A stretch of 39,154 bases of DNA from Bradyrhizobium lablabi (GTDB lineage: Bacteria > Pseudomonadota > Alphaproteobacteria > Rhizobiales > Xanthobacteraceae): NCBI RefSeq assembly GCF_001440475.1, contig NZ_LLYB01000086.1:48758-87911 (forward strand). The letters run 5' to 3'. Of the stretch, positions 33,901 through 39,154 are shown piece by piece. Below the pieces are notes generated by a model. That model was not told where the DNA came from, made no database searches, and saw only the letters and a list, made by a program, of their open reading frames with translations. The position numbers were made by a program, and so were the translations under genes. Within the stretch, counting starts at the first letter, position 1; every line of letters starts with the position of its first letter.

Positions 33901-34911
33901 GGAAATGATGGCCGCATCGTTGGCGCCGTTGATGGCGATCGTGAAGGTTTGGCTGGCCGACAGCGTGCCGTCGGATACCGTGATGACGAAGTTCGTGGTC
34001 GTGGGCGCGGTCAGCGCGTTGATGGCGTCACTATTCGGAACGAACGTATAGGCGCCGGTCGTGCTGTTGACGTAGAGCGTGCCGTAGGGACCGGCTCTCG
34101 ATACATCGTACGTCACCCCATCGAGCACGGTGCTGCCGGTGCTTCCTCCGCTGATGCCGAAAGTCAGCGTGGCGTTGCTGTTGGAGCTGCTCGCAACGAA
34201 GGTGCCGCTGGTTGCCGTGAAGACGTCGAAGACCACGGTGTCGATTTCGGTTGGCCCGGCCGCGGCGTTCAGTGTCGGCGGCAGCGGCGGTATCTTTCCG
34301 AGAATGTCCTCGGGGGGAGGAGTGAAGAGCAGCGGGGGCATTGTGAGCGAATTTTGCGCCGGGATGGCTTCCTCAATCTGAATGAAATTGATCGGTTTCG
34401 CCTGCAGGGGGGCGAGGAAGGGAGGCGTGCTTGATCCGGTTGCCCCCGGTCCTTTCTCGGCAGTGGCGAGCGCTTCCCGCTGAGCCGCCTGCAACTCCGC
34501 CATTCGCGCAGCAGAGTTCATGACTGCGTTCACGTTGACCGAGGACCCTTGCCGGTGCAGGACGATGGTCTGCCCGGGATCCTCAACGAGGAAGTGCCGC
34601 GGGATCGCCTCCTTGGTGACAAGCTCGAACGCGCCATGCTCGAGGTCCTTGTATGTGATGCGGTCGTCGTCCAGGAATGTGACGTCCGGGTCGGCGGCCT
34701 GGACCTTGTTCGTCATCGAGAAGGTCAGCGCTGTCAGCCACAGCATGCCGAACCTGCCGGCATCGGCCCGGCTTTGGGGATCGTCAACCATCGCCTGAGC
34801 GGCAGTGCCGTTCGCACGCCCGAGCGGGTTCCGCCTGGCCGCCGCCTTGATGTTGCTGATAACACGGGGAACTAGGGCCGCCGCCGGTTTTCGTTCGTTG
34901 CCAGTGAGCAT
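30919..34911 (-). CDS. VCBS- and RTX-repeat surface/secreted protein with His-rich tail
   Basis: A 1330-residue protein. The N-terminus repeats the layout of the neighbouring 863-aa protein (MLTGNERKPAA, a hydrophobic MLWLTALTFS stretch, FecR-like HGAFELVTKEAIPRHFLVED). A cadherin-like region and four cysteine-free VCBS repeats (DNA about 33925-32575) follow. Next come RTX calcium-binding nonapeptides (GGAGDDTLNGTG, GGSGSDTINANN, GGFGADFLTGSN) and a serralysin-type C-terminal domain. The last 175 residues hold about 20 histidines and end FHFKEKMS ... AHAAHELIV. Calcium-dependent folding after type I export is the family rule; adhesion or biofilm use is inferred. The ATG at 34911 has AGGGGGTC before it; the frame is open to 35160 but only 34911 matches the paralogue's start. 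Confidence 0.9.
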   Translation of the reverse strand: MLTGNERKPAAALVPRVISNIKAAARRNPLGRANGTAAQAMVDDPQSRADAGRFGMLWLTALTFSMTNKVQAADPDVTFLDDDRITYKDLEHGAFELVTKEAIPRHFLVEDPGQTIVLHRQGSSVNVNAVMNSAARMAELQAAQREALATAEKGPGATGSSTPPFLAPLQAKPINFIQIEEAIPAQNSLTMPPLLFTPPPEDILGKIPPLPPTLNAAAGPTEIDTVVFDVFTATSGTFVASSSNSNATLTFGISGGSTGSTVLDGVTYDVSRAGPYGTLYVNSTTGAYTFVPNSDAINALTAPTTTNFVITVSDGTLSASQTFTIAINGANDAAIISGAISGAVIEAGGVANAMPGSPTATGILTDTDVDNPPNTFTAVTSPKASAGGYGTFTMTAAGVWAYTLNNASSAVQALNAGDTLTDTFTVTTIDGTPQVVTITIHGAGDAAIISGTTTGSVLEAGGVANATAGTPTATGTLSNTDVDNASDTFTAVSAPAASDGGYGTFTMTAAGVWTYTLSNANSAVQALNVGNTLTDTFTITTIDGTAQVVTITITGTNDAAVISGTATGSVIEAGGVANATPGMPIATGTLTDTDPDNAPNSFTAISSQKASAGGYGSFTMTAAGVWMYTVDNANSAVQALNVGGTLTDTFTVTTVDGTAQVVTITITGTNDAAIISGTATGSVIEAGATPGVPKATGTLTDTDVDNVPNTFTAVSAPAASDGRYGTFTMTAAGVWTYTLDDTNSVVQALDVGDTLTDTFTVTSIDGTARVVTIAIRGASDADPNDFDNLALGTAVSFEPPNIVHGTPGHDSIAGGGDEGQIIYGGAGDDTLNGTGKADTIYAGSGNDTVKGNDGGDTIYGGSGSDTINANNGNDTIIGGFGADFLTGSNGDDTFVYLSAVDSNRTQFDIISDFRSGADKIDLTALGALAFLALTSTSTSVPAHTVAWRYDSASNETIVYVNPTDQTLSIGDSSLVEIHLQGIATVQPSDFITQSAAAPVVAAEELISPELTATATVEEEAAVATTAGILPDSPLNDGTLVANGNWTPQTTGVDGSYEAARNHNDSTDYSKFASFSFDQIATQPTELTDDGSVAPASGAAIDAKAVHTTMTTEQNFALNQQSMLDTALYGTNVAAMNDDIATSQQIDDGRPLHSRTEAPSHSATHANIAWNNENQGQGHGTKPPVTNDVAIDDDPNGHASHANSNSHHSASDEPNKHGTASKHEAAEFEPTTTAATPAPAAAHMHGLGGSFHFKEKMSAAGAPAVVEDTEVGHIAVSIGHPAGAADPNDLPAASEMAQPIELSPPTDHTNFGHAWGHMGHAAAHAAHELIV
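32575..33925 (-). repeat. Four VCBS repeats (about 340 bp each)
   Basis: Units start at NDAAIISG-type motifs near 33925, 33590, 33248 and 32905 on the minus strand. They are closely alike in DNA and also resemble the repeats of the neighbouring gene, making recombination between the two genes plausible. Confidence 0.85.
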
Positions 34912-35010
34912 GGTTGACCCCCTCTGCCACTCGCCTTGGTGCGCATTCCTCCTGTTCCGCCTCTGCGCGCACCATGATATCCCGGCGCTTCCGGCCAACG
35001 GCCGACCGCC

Positions 35011-35083
35011 GAGACCTCCGGTTCCAAAATAGACCAATCCATGTGCATCAGGTTCAGGCCCAAAAGAGGTAATCCTTTTGAGC
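35011..35083 (-). promoter_or_regulatory. Conserved 73-bp upstream element, copy 2
   Basis: The partner of the block at 30801-30873 (64 of 73 identical). Its palindrome (35058-35083) is imperfect, with 8 of 11 arm positions pairing, though the core CAAAAG/CTTTTG and the GTAA centre are kept. It lies 100-172 bp upstream of the larger VCBS gene and within the gap shared with the divergent FecR gene. Confidence 0.6.
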
Positions 35084-35171
35084 AAATGCCGGATGGTGCG
35101 CTGCCCCGAACCGGGGTTTAATGTCGCCCTGGCTGGCGCTGTTCGAAGATCTCTCAACAAGAGGGGCGATC

Positions 35172-35828
35172 ATGTACACGCATGCGATTACCGCATTGGT
35201 GGCAGGTTTGGCTCTGGCAGCGGCGGGGCTGTCGCCCGGTCCGGCTCAAGCGCAACGCGGTTCGGCAACGCCCGCCGTTCAGGATGTTGCATCAAAACCC
35301 ATTGGAAGAATTGTCGTCGCCACAGGTTCGGTCACCGTTGAACGTGCGGGTGCGGTGGTCGTTCAGGCCAGCACCGCAGGCCAGGCCGGTCAGGCAAAAG
35401 TTGGCGATCTCGTCTATCAGGGCGATGCGGTTGCGACCGGCGCCGACGGTCGGGTCGGTATCAACTTCACCGACGGCACCTCGTTCAATCTGGCGAACAA
35501 CGCGCACATGGTCTTGAACGAGTTCGTTTACGACCCAAACGGGACGTCCAATTCCAGCCTGATCAATCTGACCAAGGGAACCTTCACCATCATCGCCGGC
35601 AAAATCGCGAAGACCGGGGATATGAAGGTCGACACCCCGGTCGCGACCATGGGCGTTCGCGGCACCACGCCACGCGTCGAAATCTCGGACGATGGGACAG
35701 TCAGATTTTCAACGCTCATCGAAGAGGGCAAGAGCAAGCCTGCGGGAAAGCCGGCGGCACCTGCAGCACAGCAACCCGAACGAAGGGCTTTTCCAAAATC
35801 GAACCTGAACATCTGTCGGGGGTGCTAG
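35172..35828 (+). CDS. FecR-domain protein, exported
   Basis: A 218-residue protein. A signal peptide (HAITALVAGLALAAAGLSPG, cleavage near AQAQ at about 29) precedes a FecR domain (about 42-185: GRIVVATGSVTVERAG, GDLVYQGDAVATGADGRVGI, TDGTSFNLANN, VDTPVATMGVRGT). It lacks the helix needed for a classical iron-sensing anti-sigma factor, so it belongs to the free periplasmic FecR-like group often found beside repeat-rich surface proteins. The tail is basic with two cysteines at the end (NICRGC). The ATG at 35172 follows GAGGGG at good spacing; the longer frame from 35121 is unlikely. It is divergent from the larger VCBS gene, which itself has a FecR-like piece in its N-terminus. Confidence 0.88.
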   Translation: MYTHAITALVAGLALAAAGLSPGPAQAQRGSATPAVQDVASKPIGRIVVATGSVTVERAGAVVVQASTAGQAGQAKVGDLVYQGDAVATGADGRVGINFTDGTSFNLANNAHMVLNEFVYDPNGTSNSSLINLTKGTFTIIAGKIAKTGDMKVDTPVATMGVRGTTPRVEISDDGTVRFSTLIEEGKSKPAGKPAAPAAQQPERRAFPKSNLNICRGC

Positions 35829-35940
35829 GGCCGTTGTGGGAGGCGAGCCGATCGCGCCACTCGCAACCTGAGACGTCCGGGCGTGGGGAGTTGAAGTCAA
35901 CGGCGGCTTATTACCCAGCGCAGAATCGGAAGGCTCCGGT

Positions 35941-36795
35941 ATGAAGTTTTGTGCGAGCGGCGGCGCCGCAACCCTTCTTGGTTTGCTGCTGTTCGGGACG
36001 CTGGCTGCGGCGCAGAGCCCCAAGAAGGATGACTATCTCGCGAACATCGAGCTGTGTAACGGTACCGGCCGGATGCCGCTCGCAGCGCGGATCAATGGTT
36101 GCACGGCGCTCATCGAGTCCGGTCAAGGCAAGGCGGCCCTTGCTATTGCCTACAACAATCGGGGCAACGCCCATGCCGCAAACGGAGACTTTGACCAGGC
36201 GATCCCTGATTTCGACCAATCGATCAAGCTCGATCCAACTTCCGCCAAGGCTTTCAACAACCGCGGCGCGGCCTACCTGAAGAAGGCCGAGTACGACCTC
36301 GCTATCAAATCTTTCGATCAGGCGATCAAGCTCAATCCGAACTACGGCAGGGCATTCGCCAACCGTGCCGGAGTCTACCTGAAAAAGCACGAGTACGATC
36401 GCGCGGCGCGGGACTACGACGAGGCGATCCGCCTCGAGCCCAATCTGGAAGCCGCGTGGAGCGGACGCTGCTGGACCCGGGCCATCCTCGGCTCGTTGCA
36501 GGCAGCGCTCGAGGACTGCAACAAGGTGCTGCAGTCGTTGCCGAACGACGCCGCCACCCATGACTCGCGTGGACTGATCCACCTGAAGATGGGGCGAGCC
36601 GATGCGGCAATAAATGATTTCAGTTCCGCGCTGCGGCTCGATCCGAAGCTGGCGAGTGCGCTCTATGGGCGCGGGCTCGCCAGGCTAAAGAGCGGTGACA
36701 AGACCGGCGGCGATGCCGATATCTCCGCGGCAAGGACGATGCAGGCCGGGATCGATGGCGACTTCACGCGCTATGGCGTGCGCGACGGCAATTGA
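35941..36795 (+). CDS. TPR-repeat protein, exported
   Basis: A 284-residue protein with a signal peptide (AATLLGLLLFGTLAAAQS, cleavage about residue 26) and about six tetratricopeptide repeats from residue 62 on, e.g. AYNNRGNAHAANGDFDQAI, AFNNRGAAYLKKAEYDLAI and AFANRAGVYLKKHEYDRAA. TPR arrays mediate protein-protein contacts, here in the periplasm. It starts 112 bp after the FecR gene on the same strand, so the two may be co-expressed and serve the adjacent VCBS proteins (inference). The ATG at 35941 is the only start that gives a signal peptide. Confidence 0.9.
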   Translation: MKFCASGGAATLLGLLLFGTLAAAQSPKKDDYLANIELCNGTGRMPLAARINGCTALIESGQGKAALAIAYNNRGNAHAANGDFDQAIPDFDQSIKLDPTSAKAFNNRGAAYLKKAEYDLAIKSFDQAIKLNPNYGRAFANRAGVYLKKHEYDRAARDYDEAIRLEPNLEAAWSGRCWTRAILGSLQAALEDCNKVLQSLPNDAATHDSRGLIHLKMGRADAAINDFSSALRLDPKLASALYGRGLARLKSGDKTGGDADISAARTMQAGIDGDFTRYGVRDGN

Positions 36796-36852
36796 TCAGC
36801 GAGCGTGGCGCGGCCACTCGTGGTGAAACGGTACTGCGCCCAAGCTGCCAGC

Positions 36853-37833
36853 TTAATCCAGCTTCACGTTCGCCTCGGTCACGACCTTGCGCCAGCGCTC
36901 GACTTCCGCGGACACCATCTTCGCGAACGCAGGACCCGTGACATCGGGGACGTCGGAGCCGTTGCGCTCCCAGGCTTCCTTGATCGCTGATGTCTGCATC
37001 GCCTTCTGCAACTCTGCGGCCATCTGCTGAACGATCGCCGGCGGCGTGTTCTTCGGCGCGAACAGGCCGTACCAGGTCGACACTTCATAGCCGGCCAGAC
37101 CCGCTTCCGCGGCGGTCGGAAGATCGGGGAATGCCGGTACGCGTTTCGGCGCCGCGACGGCCAACGCCCGCAACTGTCCGGCCCTGACCGGGGCTGCCGA
37201 CGAACCGAGCCCGTCGAACACGACCGGCACGTGGCCGGCGATGAGATCCTGCATCGCAGGGCCGGCCCCGCGATAGGGGACATGCTGGATGTTGGTCTTG
37301 GTCAGGATCTTGAACAGCTCACCCGCGAGATGGTGCGTGGTGCCGGCTCCGGCGGAGCCGTAGTTCAGCTTGCCGGGATTGGCCTTGGCATAGGCGATGA
37401 ACTCGGCCAGCGTCTTGGCGGCGACCTTGTCCGGGTTGACGACGACCACCTGCGGCGGCCGCGCAATCAGCGCCACCGCGATAAAATCCTTCTCGATATT
37501 GTAATCGAGGTTGGGATAGAGCGAGGGGGCAATGGCGTGATGCGCCGCGCCCATGAAGAAGGTGTAGCCATCAGGCGCGGCCTTCGCCGCAGCGGACGCA
37601 CCGACGGTGCCGCCGGCGCCGGCGCGGTTCTCGATCAGCACGCGCTTGCCCAGTTGGGCATCGAGCTGGGCGGCAAGCGGGCGGGCAAAGGCGTCGGTGC
37701 CGCCGCCGGCCGCGAACGGCACGACGAAGGTGATCGGCTTCTCCGGCCATGATTGGGCCTGCGCCTGGCCGGCCACGGCGGATATGACCGCCAGAAGTGT
37801 AAACAGGGCGGACCGGACAACTCTTGGCTTCAC
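36853..37833 (-). CDS. Tripartite tricarboxylate transporter receptor (Bug/TctC family), second copy
   Basis: A 326-residue periplasmic receptor. The signal peptide ends near AQAQ (27), followed by ITFVVPFAAGGGTDAFARPL, APDGYTFFMG, LNYGSAGAGTTHHLAGELFK and GAGPAMQDLIAGHVPVVFDG, all Bug hallmarks. The ATG at 37833 has GGAGGAAAA upstream. Again no TctA/TctB permease genes are adjacent, the usual state of the many orphan Bug receptors in beta- and alphaproteobacteria. It is only distantly similar to the receptor at 27079 and so is not a recent duplicate. It is convergent with the TPR gene; the 58-bp gap holds only a weak GTGGC/GCCAC stem. Confidence 0.93.
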   Translation of the reverse strand: MKPRVVRSALFTLLAVISAVAGQAQAQSWPEKPITFVVPFAAGGGTDAFARPLAAQLDAQLGKRVLIENRAGAGGTVGASAAAKAAPDGYTFFMGAAHHAIAPSLYPNLDYNIEKDFIAVALIARPPQVVVVNPDKVAAKTLAEFIAYAKANPGKLNYGSAGAGTTHHLAGELFKILTKTNIQHVPYRGAGPAMQDLIAGHVPVVFDGLGSSAAPVRAGQLRALAVAAPKRVPAFPDLPTAAEAGLAGYEVSTWYGLFAPKNTPPAIVQQMAAELQKAMQTSAIKEAWERNGSDVPDVTGPAFAKMVSAEVERWRKVVTEANVKLD

Positions 37834-38069
37834 GGCATTTTCCTCCGGTTATTTGCAAATTGGCGTCCGCTGTCGGCGGCGCGATTGATTTTTTGCCTTG
37901 CTGGTTCCGGCGTTCGCCCGGAATGGACAGGGCAACGGGGCCCCTACCGTATGCAAGATGCCAAGCCTGATCCATCAAAATGATCGGCCGGAAAGAGGGC
38001 GGCACCGGGGCGTTTGGTCGCTGCCGACGGCCATTTCCACGCCATCGTTCCAGAGAGGGCTGCGCAAAG

Positions 38070-39154
38070 CTATCCGGCAGGAGCCGACGCTTTTACGCTC
38101 TCCGCGGGGCCTGCGGGACGAAGCAGAAGCACGATCAGCAGCACGGGGAAAAGCGGGGCGATCCTGGCGACGGGAAACACCAGCGGCGGGCTCAGCATCG
38201 GCAGCAGCCAGATCATGAACGCCAAGGTCCAGCACCACAGCGGCAGAGGAGCGGCCCGCGCCATCAACCAGAACGCTGCCGCGATCACCAATAGCGTCCC
38301 GTCATAGGGACCGGAATGCGGCGCGGCGAGGACGGTGGCGGCCAGAAACACCGCAATCTTTTCCCGTATCCCCAACCTCGATCGGAACGCGATGACGACG
38401 GATATGGCTGCCCCCAACGTCGCGAGCAGTTGGACCCACGATGCCAGCCGCTGTGGCGCGCCGAGCAGAACCGCGCAGGTATAGACGCTGTGGCCCCACA
38501 TGCGGCCGTACTCGATCCACTTCTCGTTCGGGCTGGCGAGATTTTCGATAATGAGGGGCAGCCAGCGCAGCCACAGATCCCATCCGAAAATCAGTCCGCT
38601 TGCGATCATCATGGCGAGCGCAGACAGGCCCGAGGCCAAAAGCGCGCGCCATTGCGCGGCCGCGACGAGTGCGATCGGGACCAGGATGCAGAATTGAGGT
38701 TTGAACGTCAGCAGTCCCAGCACCAATCCGGCGAGATAAGGCCGCCGTTCCAAAAGGCCGAACCCGCCGACGATCAGGGCTGCGACCAGAAAGACGGCCT
38801 GACCGTCGATCGCATTGATGGCTGACGCCGGACAAATCAGTACGGCTGCAAGCAGGGCGCCTGACGGCAGGCTGTTTGCAGTGGACGCACGCAGCGCGAT
38901 TGCCAGCGCGGCGGCGGTCACGATCTGAAACGCCACATAGGATCCGAAGAAACCCAACGGCGCGAACGGCAGCAGGATCAGGAGAAAGCTCGGCGGATAG
39001 GCCCATGGCCGGAATTCCAGCGGCGCGGAGAGCCAGCCTGCAAACGCGGTGTTGATGTAGTCAGTGAAGCGATCGCCATCGAAGATCAGCGGCGCGTTGC
39101 CGTCGAGCACCGAGCGGATCGCACCGTAGAACACCATCCAGTCGGTGCCGAGGG
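38070..39154 (-). CDS. GT87/DUF2029-type membrane glycosyltransferase (5' end outside window)
   Basis: At least 361 residues; the gene runs off the right edge, as the frame continues upstream of the ATG at 39137 (…LGTDWMVFYGA), an interior segment of the family. About ten membrane helices are visible (e.g. FLLILLPFAPLGFFGSYVAF, AALIVGGFGLLE, VLGLLTFKPQF, IAVFLAATVLAAPHSGPYDG). LTFKPQ and APHSGPYD are typical of GT87 polyprenyl-phosphate-mannose/arabinose-dependent enzymes. It probably works on a cell-envelope glycan; donor and acceptor are not known. The first 50-60 residues, including the catalytic loop aspartate, lie outside the window. Confidence 0.8.
   Translation of the reverse strand, partial: LGTDWMVFYGAIRSVLDGNAPLIFDGDRFTDYINTAFAGWLSAPLEFRPWAYPPSFLLILLPFAPLGFFGSYVAFQIVTAAALAIALRASTANSLPSGALLAAVLICPASAINAIDGQAVFLVAALIVGGFGLLERRPYLAGLVLGLLTFKPQFCILVPIALVAAAQWRALLASGLSALAMMIASGLIFGWDLWLRWLPLIIENLASPNEKWIEYGRMWGHSVYTCAVLLGAPQRLASWVQLLATLGAAISVVIAFRSRLGIREKIAVFLAATVLAAPHSGPYDGTLLVIAAAFWLMARAAPLPLWCWTLAFMIWLLPMLSPPLVFPVARIAPLFPVLLIVLLLRPAGPAESVKASAPAG

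Noticed and set aside
28370..33925. Regular repeats of about 340 bp that could be mistaken for a CRISPR or satellite array
   Set aside because: The units are in-frame protein repeats with VCBS motifs; there are no short direct repeats with unique spacers.

Overview
The window looks like chromosome from a Bradyrhizobium-type alphaproteobacterium. The evidence is uniformly high GC, many short palindromic intergenic repeats of the kind common in that genus, EcfG-type (general stress) promoter sequences, Bug-type tripartite tricarboxylate receptors, and VCBS/RTX surface proteins. Assignment is by pattern recognition only; no database search was possible.

Left part (1-8.8 kb): aromatic catabolism converging on homogentisate. 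A MarR regulator is divergent from a plus-strand operon: an MhaA-like FAD hydroxylase, a small DUF2783 protein in the position of an MhaB-type coupling protein, a metallo-beta-lactamase-fold protein with an incomplete metal site, homogentisate 1,2-dioxygenase (hmgA) and fumarylacetoacetase (fahA). After a DUF1272 zinc-ribbon gene, an Lrp/AsnC regulator is divergent from 4-hydroxyphenylpyruvate dioxygenase (hppD), with a palindrome between them. Tyrosine (through HppD) and probably 3-hydroxyphenylacetate (through the hydroxylase) would both feed homogentisate. No maleylacetoacetate isomerase is in the window.

8.8-13.9 kb (minus strand): a CaiB/BaiF (alpha-methylacyl-CoA racemase-type) gene and a three-gene molybdenum hydroxylase operon (2Fe-2S, molybdopterin and FAD subunits). 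The large subunit has the form II AYRGAGR signature, so it is not a proven CO dehydrogenase.

14-21.2 kb: a methyl-accepting chemotaxis protein, a DUF3175 gene, an MFS transporter, and otsB and otsA for trehalose synthesis. Two sequences matching GGAAC-N16-CGTT (before DUF3175 and before the MFS-otsB unit) and a weaker one before otsA suggest that this block belongs to the EcfG general stress regulon.

21.2-28.1 kb: a small secreted protein, tRNA-Ser(GGA) followed at once by an IS481-type remnant, a membrane protein of unknown function, a YafK-type L,D-transpeptidase, a nitroreductase, dgoA and dgoK of galactonate catabolism, and a divergent Bug receptor.

28.1-36.8 kb: a surface or secreted-protein locus. 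Two paralogous VCBS-repeat proteins (863 aa and about 1330 aa) lie in tandem, each preceded by a conserved 73-bp element containing a palindrome and each ending in a related FHFK...H(D/E)LI tail. One has lost (or never had) the RTX block and has gained 14 cysteines in its repeats; the other has no cysteine but carries RTX repeats and a His-rich tail. A FecR-domain protein and a TPR protein run divergently. The right end has a second Bug receptor and a GT87-type membrane glycosyltransferase cut by the window edge.
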